Below, one piece after another: positions 1-6,504 of a stretch of DNA of 9,493 nucleotides; positions within the stretch are counted from its first letter, which is position 1, and every line of letters starts with the position of its first letter. The stretch is taken from positions 1-9,493 of the forward strand of contig DAOWNU010000047.1 in the NCBI GenBank assembly GCA_030642425.1. Direction: 5' to 3'. Under the pieces are notes generated by a model. It did not search any database. It saw only the letters and a list, made by a program, of their open reading frames with translations, and was not told the origin of the DNA. A program made the position numbers and the translations under genes. This DNA comes from a bacterium. Its GTDB lineage: Bacteria > UBP14 > UBA6098.

Positions 1-230
1 GATAAGCCGTTGCACGCCCCGGTTAACACCGCGTAGCCGCCGGATGGTTCCGTGTGAGCTCTCGACAACCCCGCGCATCCACCGGACAGGCCGTTGCGCT
101 CTCCGGACAACCGCGCGTCGCTATCGGATGACCCCGCGTAGTGCTCGGATGGCTTCATGTATTGCTCGGATAACCATGTGTAGCCCCCGGATAACCGCGT
201 GCAGTGCTCGGTTAGCCGCGCGTAGGCTGT
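1..230. repeat. Degenerate 21-base tandem repeat array, open at the left edge
   Basis: Eleven consecutive units step at exactly 21 bases with no indel (unit starts at 21, 42, 63, 84, 105, 126, 147, 168, 189 and 210, preceded by a 20-base partial at 1-20). Units begin like GGATAACCGCG and end like GTGCTC, and differ by point substitutions only. The array continues beyond position 1. Because 21 is seven codons, one minus-strand frame reads as heptads such as ALHAVIRGLHMVIR, interrupted by one TAG at 121-123 and otherwise open to the edge. There are no unique spacers, so it is not CRISPR. Whether it is decayed coding sequence, a structured RNA or a plain minisatellite cannot be settled here. Confidence 0.93.
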
Positions 231-253
231 CTTTCGCCCCCCGAATCAAAACA

Positions 254-300
254 TCTTCAAAGAACAATAGAAAGAAACAATACCAATCCGGTTTTGTCAA
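254..300 (-). promoter_or_regulatory. Promoter-like element and boxA-like motif facing the 21-base array
   Basis: On the minus strand TTGACA lies at 295-300, followed after 17 bases by TTTCTT at 272-277, a poor -10 (3 of 6 matches to TATAAT). GTTCTTTGAAGA at 254-265 follows and resembles the boxA antitermination motif of rRNA leaders as I recall it (TGTTCTTTGAAA in Bacillus). A transcript starting here would enter the 21-base array within about 30 bases. The -10 is weaker than in copy B, so this copy may be inactive. Confidence 0.3.
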
Positions 301-368
301 GGGAATTGTCGGTTTTTTCGTCCGATCGCGCAATCTCCCAAATATTGCAGGTTCAAATAACGGGATCG
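254..368 (-). repeat. Long direct repeat, copy A (115 bases)
   Basis: This block aligns without gaps to 1675-1789 with about 15 mismatches by hand count, roughly 87% identity. Both copies are in the same orientation and flank the CoiA-like gene. The best conserved parts, read on the minus strand, are TTGACAAAACCGGATTG and GTTCTTTGAAGA. Weaker similarity with an indel may run on to about 231, immediately before the 21-base array. It could be a non-autonomous mobile repeat or a duplicated promoter region. Confidence 0.92.
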
Positions 369-371
369 AAG

Positions 372-409
372 GGGCGTGGTTTCCGCGCCCTATCCCAACG
401 GGTCGGGAA
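372..409. repeat. Palindromic intergenic element (GCGTGGTTTCCGCGCC type), copy 1
   Basis: GGGCGTGG (372-379), a TTT loop and CCGCGCCC (383-390) form a hairpin with one imperfect pair, followed by a CCAACGGGTCGGG segment. The same arrangement recurs at 6658-6697, downstream of iorA. It sits between the two blocks shared by the left repeat copies (254-368 and 407-446), so it looks inserted into that larger unit. Confidence 0.8.
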
Positions 410-446
410 AATTATAGTTGTCAATCGTTAATCCGCCGAATCCGCC
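407..446 (-). repeat. Second shared repeat block, copy A
   Basis: This stretch resembles 1951-1991: GAA-ATTAT-GTT-TCAATCG-TAATCCG-GAATC-GC positions match, with about seven or eight mismatches and one single-base gap over about 40 columns. Together with the 115-base repeat it suggests one larger ancestral repeat unit split by different palindromic inserts in the two places. The short length makes this weaker than the 115-base match. Confidence 0.55.
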
Positions 447-549
447 ATAGGCGGTTGAGGCCGACCTCCCGTCGGCGTTGCCGACCCGACCCCTACGGGA
501 AAATCGTCGTTTATTCCACGGCGGGCGGGCGTAAAACCCGCCCCTACGG
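442..549. repeat. Cluster of palindromes with CCCCTACGG edges
   Basis: Three hairpins stand in a row: CCGCC/GGCGG (442-446 and 450-454, loop ATA), GCCGAC/GTCGGC (460-465 and 471-476) and GGGCGGG/CCCGCCC (523-529 and 537-543). CCCCTACGG occurs at 490-498 and again at 541-549, and also follows the hairpin at 6615-6635. No T-run follows any hairpin in the minus direction, so I do not call a terminator for the CoiA-like gene. The rest of 1-567 holds no gene that I can support. Confidence 0.8.
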
Positions 550-567
550 TTATTTCGTTCATCGTTG

Positions 568-1545
568 TTAATGGTCCCTGGTTTTTCGACTAAACAGCCT
601 CGTAATTAGTTGCGTTAGACGCGATCCTTTGAAGGTCTTTCTCAAAAGATCCGGTCGCGTATTCAAATCTGTTTCGGTGAACGGGCCATGGGGTTCGATG
701 CTCAGATAAACACCACCCTGAAGCTCTTTGCAATATGGGCATGTATTAGCCCAATATTTCGATTTCGCTTCTTCTGAATATCTTTTTTTAATCGTCCGGG
801 GGATCGGTTTTCCAGACGGTTTTTCCAGTGGGTATAACGAATCATAATCCCATGTGAATATGAGTATTCTCCGATTACATCGACAGCAATTAGCGATCCC
901 ATATCTATAATATCTTTTTGGCAACTCGATATTTGTTTGTTCGGCTATCTTATTTGCTTCAATTCTGAAATTTCTATATGCATCCCGGCATTTCTTGCAA
1001 GTGAATGGTTTTAAATTGTCTTCAATCGGTTTCCAAACATAGGGATTTTCGATAACCGCAGGACCTTCGAGTTCGATGAACGGTATCGAAAACCTCGATG
1101 CCTTGTTCTCGTCGATTTCGTGGGTAACCTTAATTTTGACAGCGGCGATTGGCTTACCTTTGTTCAATAAAGCGACATCGGCGATAGAACCGTCGGCAAG
1201 TCTATACGCAAAGAACACACTCTCGACTTTTTCGGACAACGGTTGTGTTGCCGGTGAACCACATATTTCGCAAAACCTTTCTATAACAGGTTGTTTGCCC
1301 GTTTCCGATTTCCATTCATACACGATCTTCTTTATAAGGTGCTTCGCCGTTTGATGGATAATTTTTTCTTGATTGCAGTTTACATCCGGTTTATGGGCAA
1401 AGCGTCTCTTTTCAATTTGGCCTTTTCTAAGAATCACCGGTTGTTTGCATGCAGGACAGAAATAGCGCTTTCCATCTTTGGCTTCGAAAGGGGAATATAA
1501 GTGGCCAAGCTTGTCGAGTGCGTATGGGACTTTTAATTCTCTCAA
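568..1545 (-). CDS. CoiA-like zinc-ribbon protein with an altered nuclease motif
   Basis: Predicted cytoplasmic protein of 325 residues. Residues 28-75 (CPAC at 30-33, VILRKG, FAH at 49-51) resemble the N-terminus of the competence protein CoiA family. Residues 108-160 resemble its PD-(D/E)xK nuclease core: IAD with D123, then AAVKIKVTHE and PFIELEG. The family normally has an acid at the position of K137 (D...ExK or ExQ); here only D123 and K139 remain. Further cysteine pairs are C92/C95, C183/C186, C220-C223 and C269/C272, suggesting several zinc-binding knuckles. The start is TTG: TGA and TAA lie in frame directly upstream, there is no internal methionine, and AAGGA sits six bases before it. 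A 240-base sample was about 38% GC by hand count, against about 55% in neighbouring genes, which suggests transfer. It may be an inactive nuclease or a DNA-binding derivative. Gene call firm; family call moderate. Confidence 0.8.
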   Translation of the reverse strand: MRELKVPYALDKLGHLYSPFEAKDGKRYFCPACKQPVILRKGQIEKRRFAHKPDVNCNQEKIIHQTAKHLIKKIVYEWKSETGKQPVIERFCEICGSPATQPLSEKVESVFFAYRLADGSIADVALLNKGKPIAAVKIKVTHEIDENKASRFSIPFIELEGPAVIENPYVWKPIEDNLKPFTCKKCRDAYRNFRIEANKIAEQTNIELPKRYYRYGIANCCRCNRRILIFTWDYDSLYPLEKPSGKPIPRTIKKRYSEEAKSKYWANTCPYCKELQGGVYLSIEPHGPFTETDLNTRPDLLRKTFKGSRLTQLITRLFSRKTRDH

Positions 1546-1556
1546 TTATCATCCTT
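1543..1556 (-). promoter_or_regulatory. Ribosome binding site that fixes the TTG start
   Basis: On the minus strand AAGGA (1552-1556) is followed by six bases and TTG (1543-1545). The in-frame codons just upstream are TGA and TAA, so the protein cannot begin earlier. No ATG exists later in the frame. Confidence 0.75.
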
Positions 1557-1674
1557 CGGTGTTATATCGTTGTCAGCCGTGTCTCTTCTCCGGTTTGTAT
1601 TCGTTTGTCAGAGCGAACTGGCGGGTCGGGCTACGGAAGATGGTTTCGGTCGTGGTCGTTTCGCCGCACAAATT

Positions 1675-1721
1675 TCTTCAAAGAACGATATGAATAAACA
1701 ACGTCAATCCGGTTTTGTCAA
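1675..1721 (-). promoter_or_regulatory. Candidate promoter and boxA-like motif upstream of the CoiA-like gene
   Basis: On the minus strand a perfect TTGACA (1716-1721) is followed after 17 bases by TTTATT (1693-1698), 4 of 6 matches to TATAAT. An A-rich stretch (GAAAAAACC) lies upstream like a weak UP element. GTTCTTTGAAGA at 1675-1686 follows where a transcript would begin and resembles boxA. Direction and distance fit the CoiA-like gene, with a leader of roughly 140 bases. Confidence 0.45.
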
Positions 1722-1789
1722 GCGATTTGTCGGTTTTTTCGTCCGGTCGCGCAATCGCCCGAATAACGCAGGTTCAAAGAACGGGATCG
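1675..1789 (-). repeat. Long direct repeat, copy B (115 bases)
   Basis: Gapless partner of 254-368, in the same orientation. It lies 129 bases upstream of the CoiA-like start codon, between that gene and the 1170-residue gene. The intervening stretch 1546-1674 holds no gene or clear hairpin and would be the mRNA leader if the promoter-like element inside this repeat is active. Confidence 0.92.
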
Positions 1790-1838
1790 TAAAAAGATAG
1801 GGATCGAGGGTTCGAGGGTCGCCCCCACCCATCACCCC

Positions 1839-1869
1839 GTGGATTCCGGCATTCGCCGGAATGACATTG
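1839..1869. repeat. Common intergenic hairpin repeat ('VIPANAGIH' type)
   Basis: ATTCCGGC (1843-1850), loop ATTC and GCCGGAAT (1855-1862) form an eight-pair hairpin inside GTGGATTCCGGCATTCGCC and GGAATGACA. On the minus strand it reads VIPANAGIH, the peptide typical of spurious ORFs over this widely dispersed bacterial repeat. No coding role is supported. Confidence 0.85.
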
Positions 1870-1877
1870 TTATCGTG

Positions 1878-1946
1878 TCGTAGGGGTTTGCCGGTGGCAA
1901 ACCCGTCCGCGGTGCACGCGAATGGGCGACCCGACGGATCGCCCAT
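1878..1946. repeat. Two palindromes with an inverted CCCCTACG edge
   Basis: GGGTTTGCC (1884-1892), loop GGT and GGCAAACCC (1896-1904) form a perfect nine-pair hairpin, preceded by CGTAGGGG, the inverse of the edge seen at 490, 541 and 6633. A second hairpin, ATGGGCGA (1922-1929) with TCGCCCAT (1939-1946), has a nine-base loop. They sit between the two blocks shared with the left repeat copy. Confidence 0.82.
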
Positions 1947-1950
1947 ACGT

Positions 1951-1991
1951 GAATATTATCGTTTTCAATCGACTAATCCGAAGAATCTGCG
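1951..1991 (-). repeat. Second shared repeat block, copy B
   Basis: Partner of 407-446. It ends 11 bases from the stop codon of the 1170-residue gene (2003). A five-pair AATCT/AGATT hairpin lies at about 1984-1998 between them, without a T-run, so no convincing terminator is seen for that gene. Confidence 0.5.
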
Positions 1992-2002
1992 AAGATTTCC
2001 GA

Positions 2003-5000
2003 CTACCGGATGAGCGTTATCCTCTGTGTGACGGCCCCATCGGAGGTTATCAACCTGCAATTGTAAATTCCGCTGGGAAGTTCGCGGCCAAGGTCGTCGA
2101 GGCCGCGCCATGTTATCTCGTGATATCCGGCTTCGACCCTATTGTCGATAAGGGTTGCCACGTGCCGCCCGAGGATGTCGGAAATATCGAGCCTGACCTC
2201 GCCCTCCGCGGGGATGCTGAACGGTATCACAGTCGCGGCGTTGAACGGGTCCGGCCGGTTCGGATGCAGGATAGCTATTTTTGGGAAACGGGAGTCGAAC
2301 TCGTCGATGTCCGTGCTGTAGAGGACTACCGTGTGGGTGTCCCACTCGCCCTCGCTGAATGCGCAAACCGTTTTTACGGCGAGAACGAGAGTATATGTAA
2401 CCCCGCTGTCGAGCGCGAAACCCGCCAGCGGCGAACTGAAGCTAATCAGCGAATCGTCGCAGGATAAACCCATCGAATCGAGCGTGAAGTAAAGGCTGTT
2501 CACCATCAGGCTGATGCTGTCGATTGCGCCGTCGCCCCAAGCAAAGTGGATATGGAGAACCGAATCGAGCATGTCGTAAGTCGATCCGCCGGTGGAGACG
2601 TGCCCCTCCTCGATAATATCGGACCATTCCGGCCCTTCCAGATCGACCATCCAACTGCCGTCGACCGGAACCACAAGGCCGTAGCCGAAAACGTCCTCGA
2701 CGGCGTCGAGAGAGGCGATGACGAAGAAAGCGTCGGTCCATGCGCTTGCGGGAGTGAATGTCAACTGTGCTGCGGTCGCGTTGTAGGAAAGTTCTGGATC
2801 GTCGGTGGTATAAGCCACGGCGTTCACAGTAACGGCGATAGTCGAATCAACAATCCCGTCGGGGTCGAAAAGGCTCCAGATAATCGGGCCGGTCGCGCTG
2901 CAGATAAAGCCGTCGGCGCTGTGGTCGTAGTAGGCGCGCGGGCCTTCCATCACGATATAGATCACGAGGTTCGTGTCCAGCCAATTCGCCGGGCCGACAT
3001 CGATATTGTCGCAGACCAACAGGTGCACGATTGCGGAATCGCCAGTCGCAATAACCTCGAAATGCACGTAGCCGGTATCGATAGTCAATAGTGTAACGAG
3101 AGTGCCGTCGATCCAAATCGTGAGGTTGTCGTAATCGACTCCGGCATACAGGTCGGCAAGGCAAATCGACATATCGAAAATGTTTATGCCGACAGTGTCG
3201 CCGCCCGCGGGAGAACAATCGCAGATAGTCGGCGCGCTAATATCTATAGTATATGACCATTCGGTATGGCTCGCCACGTCGAGAGGCGATCCGAGGCTGT
3301 CGTCCGCCGCGAGAATCCCGACATCGACTAAATACCCGTCCACGAAACCGGGCGAAACGGGGATTGTCCGGAGGCTGTCGCGGGAGCCGCTTGTCAAAGT
3401 AAACGTGTCCCCGTCGAACTCGACGAAGGCGGTAGGGATATCGATAGAGTTGCCGTCGTAGAGGTAATAGACGACGTCGGTGTCCGGGACGCTCACATAG
3501 TCGCCGTCGTCCGGCAGAACGGGATGCGCTCTGGGGCCGTGGGCGTTCATCAGATACCACCACGGATGCGGCACGTCCGGGCTTGGATTCGGGATACCGT
3601 AATCCGGGTCGTCGGTGATATTCTCGAGGTTTATTGTAACATATCCGTCGGGAATATGGCCGAGTCCCCCGCTCCATTCGGCGGGTTTCCAGAATACGGA
3701 ATCCGCGGCGCCCGCTATGCCCGTGGAGATACCAATACTGACTCCGCTGGCGGCGTCGCTCCCGAGTATTGCGACACCGGCGGGATGCGTATCGATAATT
3801 AGATTGTAATCCACGCTCGCAAGCATCAGGTCGCCGAGCATATCCGCGCAAAGCACGTAATTGGCGAGAAGCGAATCTGTTTGAATTGTGCTGTCCGGCG
3901 GGAAATGTCCGTTAATTACCGGGCCGTCGAGATCGCACAGGAAGTTTCCATTTACAACAGAATCCGTCGGGCAGCCGTTTAAATCCTCCGCCCTGGTGAG
4001 CCGGAAGAAGTAATTTCGCCCGCTTACATAAGGGGCGTCTGTAAAGAAACTAAGCGTGTCGTTTCCATAAGACAGGCGCGGGTCCGAGATGTCTATCCCG
4101 ATACTGTCGTCCATAGAATAGATGAAGTAGAAGAAAATTCGGGTCGTATCCACACCGACATCATCATCGGCAAGATAGATTTTTATCGGCTGCATCGAAT
4201 CCGACGATACCGCGCCAAAGAAAGGCTCATAAATCTCGGCCAGAGGGCCAAGATAGTCCGAACCCTGGATAATAATGGGCATACTTGGCGAGATTGATTG
4301 GGTATCCGCCAGAACCGATATGCCCGCAATCTGAAAATAATCTGTGAACGTTGTTTCCGGCAGGGGGGATATCAGGACGCTCCAGTTTGTAAATCCGGTC
4401 TGGCCGGGGGCAAGGAGTGTCGGCACCACGTCTTTTATCTCAATTTCACCGGGAGCGAGAGTGCAATAATCCGAGCCGGAAAAGTCGATATAGGCCTGCA
4501 TATCAGTAACAACTGAATCGGAATTGTTCGTTACCCCGACAACAAGATTAACGGGATTTGGGCGAAGTTCGCATCCGGCAACCGTAAGATTTCTCGGATA
4601 TGCTATCGAAAGACCGTATATCCCGCCGAAACTCGCGGAGCTATCCGCGAGGCCGTAACTTGTGTGGATTGTCAAAAGTGAGTCAGGCTGAACTGTCCGC
4701 GGATTCCACCACATCATCACACCGGAGTCATAGTAAGGCTCCTCTTCGATATCTTCGCGCCAATAGACTTCGAGCAGGTCTCTCTGGTCGGCAAAAGCGA
4801 TTTTGTCCGGCATCGTATTCGGCGGCGTTCCGAGAATAGCCTTGGAAACCAGCCCGAGTATGTCGTCCGGCGGATCGTATTCATAGGCCGACCAGAAATC
4901 CGGAATGTCCCATCCATGAATCGGGTCGGGGAGAACCCGTGCGGTGTCGGAAAATGGAATTCCGGGTCCCCATATTTTGGCCGCATCGTTTTCGTTAATC

Positions 5001-5515
5001 TTAGTATCCATAAACAGGATGATCCCGATATCGTGGGGGACGCTCCCCGCATTGCGGATTATCCATTTCATTGCGACCGTGCCGCTTCCTCCGCTTTCCT
5101 GCGGCTGAAGAACCTGAGTAATATAGATCGAATCGTTTCCGAACGGATCGTCTTCGATAAACCACTCCGTAATTACCCATTTGTTAATATAATCCACGTG
5201 CGAGCCGCTGAGTTGGTGATGCGCTAAATAGACCGCACTATCCATATTCATCGTCCAAAGAAGGCCGCTGGCAGTATAGATGGTGCTGTCGATATAGAAC
5301 CCGATATAAGCCCCGGCGGGACTTGCAGATGAATAATTAGTGTTTAGAAGAAACCTTATCTCCGGATGCTCCGGCGGTGAAGGCGGCACACCGATACTGA
5401 ACATCCCGACATTGTCGGCCCCAACACCGATATGTCCCTCATCGCTTTCGATAAATGCTGTAGAAAAAGCGCTGCCCGCGAGGAAAAGACAGATTAAAAA
5501 AATTGCACTTCTCAT
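2003..5515 (-). CDS. Large exported multi-module protein with FlgD-Ig-like C-terminal domain
   Basis: An 1170-residue protein of unknown specific function, likely exported. Residues 1-20 form a signal peptide (MRSAIFLICLFLAGSAFS) with probable cleavage near 18-20. Residues about 21-310 form a beta-rich N-terminal region that I do not recognise. From about 420 onward, xGP-type boundaries recur at 422-424 (LGP), 531 (DGP), 660 (HGP), 761 (SAP), 858 (EGP) and 961 (EGP), each starting a module of about 100 residues rich in Asp and beta-type sequence, like tandem Ig or cadherin folds. Residues 1077-1170 match the FlgD-Ig-like/T9SS-type C-terminal domain: PNRPDPFNAAT, DILGRHV, AGYHEITWRG and SGIYNCRL. 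Such domains usually sort or anchor surface proteins. AGGAGG lies four bases before the ATG. The 290-residue gene is 74 bases upstream on the same strand, so the two are probably co-transcribed. An adhesin or S-layer-like role is possible but unproven. Confidence 0.92.
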   Translation of the reverse strand: MRSAIFLICLFLAGSAFSTAFIESDEGHIGVGADNVGMFSIGVPPSPPEHPEIRFLLNTNYSSASPAGAYIGFYIDSTIYTASGLLWTMNMDSAVYLAHHQLSGSHVDYINKWVITEWFIEDDPFGNDSIYITQVLQPQESGGSGTVAMKWIIRNAGSVPHDIGIILFMDTKINENDAAKIWGPGIPFSDTARVLPDPIHGWDIPDFWSAYEYDPPDDILGLVSKAILGTPPNTMPDKIAFADQRDLLEVYWREDIEEEPYYDSGVMMWWNPRTVQPDSLLTIHTSYGLADSSASFGGIYGLSIAYPRNLTVAGCELRPNPVNLVVGVTNNSDSVVTDMQAYIDFSGSDYCTLAPGEIEIKDVVPTLLAPGQTGFTNWSVLISPLPETTFTDYFQIAGISVLADTQSISPSMPIIIQGSDYLGPLAEIYEPFFGAVSSDSMQPIKIYLADDDVGVDTTRIFFYFIYSMDDSIGIDISDPRLSYGNDTLSFFTDAPYVSGRNYFFRLTRAEDLNGCPTDSVVNGNFLCDLDGPVINGHFPPDSTIQTDSLLANYVLCADMLGDLMLASVDYNLIIDTHPAGVAILGSDAASGVSIGISTGIAGAADSVFWKPAEWSGGLGHIPDGYVTINLENITDDPDYGIPNPSPDVPHPWWYLMNAHGPRAHPVLPDDGDYVSVPDTDVVYYLYDGNSIDIPTAFVEFDGDTFTLTSGSRDSLRTIPVSPGFVDGYLVDVGILAADDSLGSPLDVASHTEWSYTIDISAPTICDCSPAGGDTVGINIFDMSICLADLYAGVDYDNLTIWIDGTLVTLLTIDTGYVHFEVIATGDSAIVHLLVCDNIDVGPANWLDTNLVIYIVMEGPRAYYDHSADGFICSATGPIIWSLFDPDGIVDSTIAVTVNAVAYTTDDPELSYNATAAQLTFTPASAWTDAFFVIASLDAVEDVFGYGLVVPVDGSWMVDLEGPEWSDIIEEGHVSTGGSTYDMLDSVLHIHFAWGDGAIDSISLMVNSLYFTLDSMGLSCDDSLISFSSPLAGFALDSGVTYTLVLAVKTVCAFSEGEWDTHTVVLYSTDIDEFDSRFPKIAILHPNRPDPFNAATVIPFSIPAEGEVRLDISDILGRHVATLIDNRVEAGYHEITWRGLDDLGRELPSGIYNCRLITSDGAVTQRITLIR

Positions 5516-5589
5516 GATACCTCCTGATAATTCTCAGTTATGTTTTTTATCTTATTCAATAGAATATTTATTTCATGGACAGGATTAAA

Positions 5590-6462
5590 TCAACCCTGTT
5601 TTGTATTTACCAAAATTCGGATAAATGCCGGGCGCGTTTTGTCGTTTTTTATCATGATTATCTCCTCGAATCTCCGTATCTGCGCGCCCGCCGGGATTTT
5701 TAGTGTTATCGGGAATGGGCTTCCGCCCTCTTCCTCGCCCGGAATAACGATCTCTTCGGGATACGTTATCCAGTCGGGATTAGCGAGCCGAGGAAAACCC
5801 GGCGTTCCGAGAATTGTAAGCTGTGCCACGGGCGATTCCGGGTCGAGGCGGCTCACCTCGTAAAGCCCCGAGCTCGCCTTGCCGTGGAAAAGCTGAACAA
5901 CCAGCGTGTTTTCCTGTCCGGGCAGGACATCGACAAATCTCGGCCTGCTTGGCACCGTTACTATCTCGTCCTTCGCGCAGGCGGGGATAACGCCATCCAG
6001 CGATTCGGTCTCGATGCGGAACAATAAATATGCTCCCACCTGTATCTGGGTGCCCTTGCCCTCCACCGGAACCGGACTGATCGGTATTCCCAGAAGCCAG
6101 TGATGATTATAAAGGCCATCCTCGGCCGGTATATCCATCCACATCCCGATATCGCCCTCGAATCCGGCTTCGATAGAAATCGTGTCCAAATCCAGTGTGA
6201 ACCAGGAGGCGTCCGGGAAATCGTAATAACCCGTGGCCTGACTGCCGCCCTCGCCGGCGGGTTCGGCGCTGATAGTATAGGTTATATTTTTCTCGACGGG
6301 ACCTATCGTGATATTTTGGCCGCGCCGGGACTCGAAATCGTAGGTCTCGCCGACAGGCGCTTCCTGAAGAAGAATGGTGCCGGGCCTTATTTTTATACCT
6401 GCGCTGAAAGCGGCACCGATAATAAATATAAGGATAATGAGCAAGACTTTTTTATCATTCAT
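5590..6462 (-). CDS. Exported two-module Ig-like protein
   Basis: A 290-residue protein of unknown function. The start (MNDKKVLLIILIFIIGAAFS) is a signal peptide, with cleavage likely near residue 20. The mature part shows an internal duplication with a period of about 145 residues: RP at 26-27 and 173-174, VGE/PGQ at 37-39 and 181-183, WFT/WIT at 87-89 and 231-233, and IPA at 111-113 and 256-258. Each half is predicted beta-rich, recalling Ig-like modules such as NEW3 or DUF916, but I cannot assign a family. GGAGG (6470-6474) lies seven bases before the ATG. The gene is followed after 74 bases by the 1170-residue surface protein, so a partner or assembly role for it is an inference from position only. 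Confidence 0.87.
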   Translation of the reverse strand: MNDKKVLLIILIFIIGAAFSAGIKIRPGTILLQEAPVGETYDFESRRGQNITIGPVEKNITYTISAEPAGEGGSQATGYYDFPDASWFTLDLDTISIEAGFEGDIGMWMDIPAEDGLYNHHWLLGIPISPVPVEGKGTQIQVGAYLLFRIETESLDGVIPACAKDEIVTVPSRPRFVDVLPGQENTLVVQLFHGKASSGLYEVSRLDPESPVAQLTILGTPGFPRLANPDWITYPEEIVIPGEEEGGSPFPITLKIPAGAQIRRFEEIIMIKNDKTRPAFIRILVNTKQG

Positions 6463-6504
6463 AAGATTGCCTCCGATAATTCAGAAAAACGGAAAACATT
6501 TATA

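Noticed and set aside
1..230. CRISPR array
   Set aside because: Units are contiguous with no unique spacers, and each unit is only 21 bases and degenerate.
121..333. 70-residue minus-strand reading frame containing the heptads
   Set aside because: Its start (TTG at 331-333) lies upstream of the promoter-like TTGACA and inside the direct repeat, so it is not a sensible gene; the heptad pattern is reported as a finding instead.
407..430. Minus-strand TTGACA next to TATAAT near 411-425 as a promoter
   Set aside because: The two hexamers are separated by only a couple of bases, far short of the required spacing of about 17.
523..543. Terminator for the CoiA-like gene
   Set aside because: The hairpin is strong, but no T-run follows it on the minus strand and it belongs to the palindromic repeat family.
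44..571. 175-residue plus-strand reading frame
   Set aside because: It runs through the 21-base array, the direct repeat and several palindromes; its composition (Arg-rich, low complexity) reflects the repeats and no ribosome site or domain is visible.
1704..1946. 80-residue minus-strand frame containing VIPANAGIHG
   Set aside because: This peptide is the hallmark of a dispersed intergenic hairpin repeat, and the rest reads through other repeats.
1922..2467. 181-residue plus-strand frame
   Set aside because: Antisense shadow of the 3' end of the 1170-residue gene, whose FlgD-like domain is read convincingly on the minus strand.
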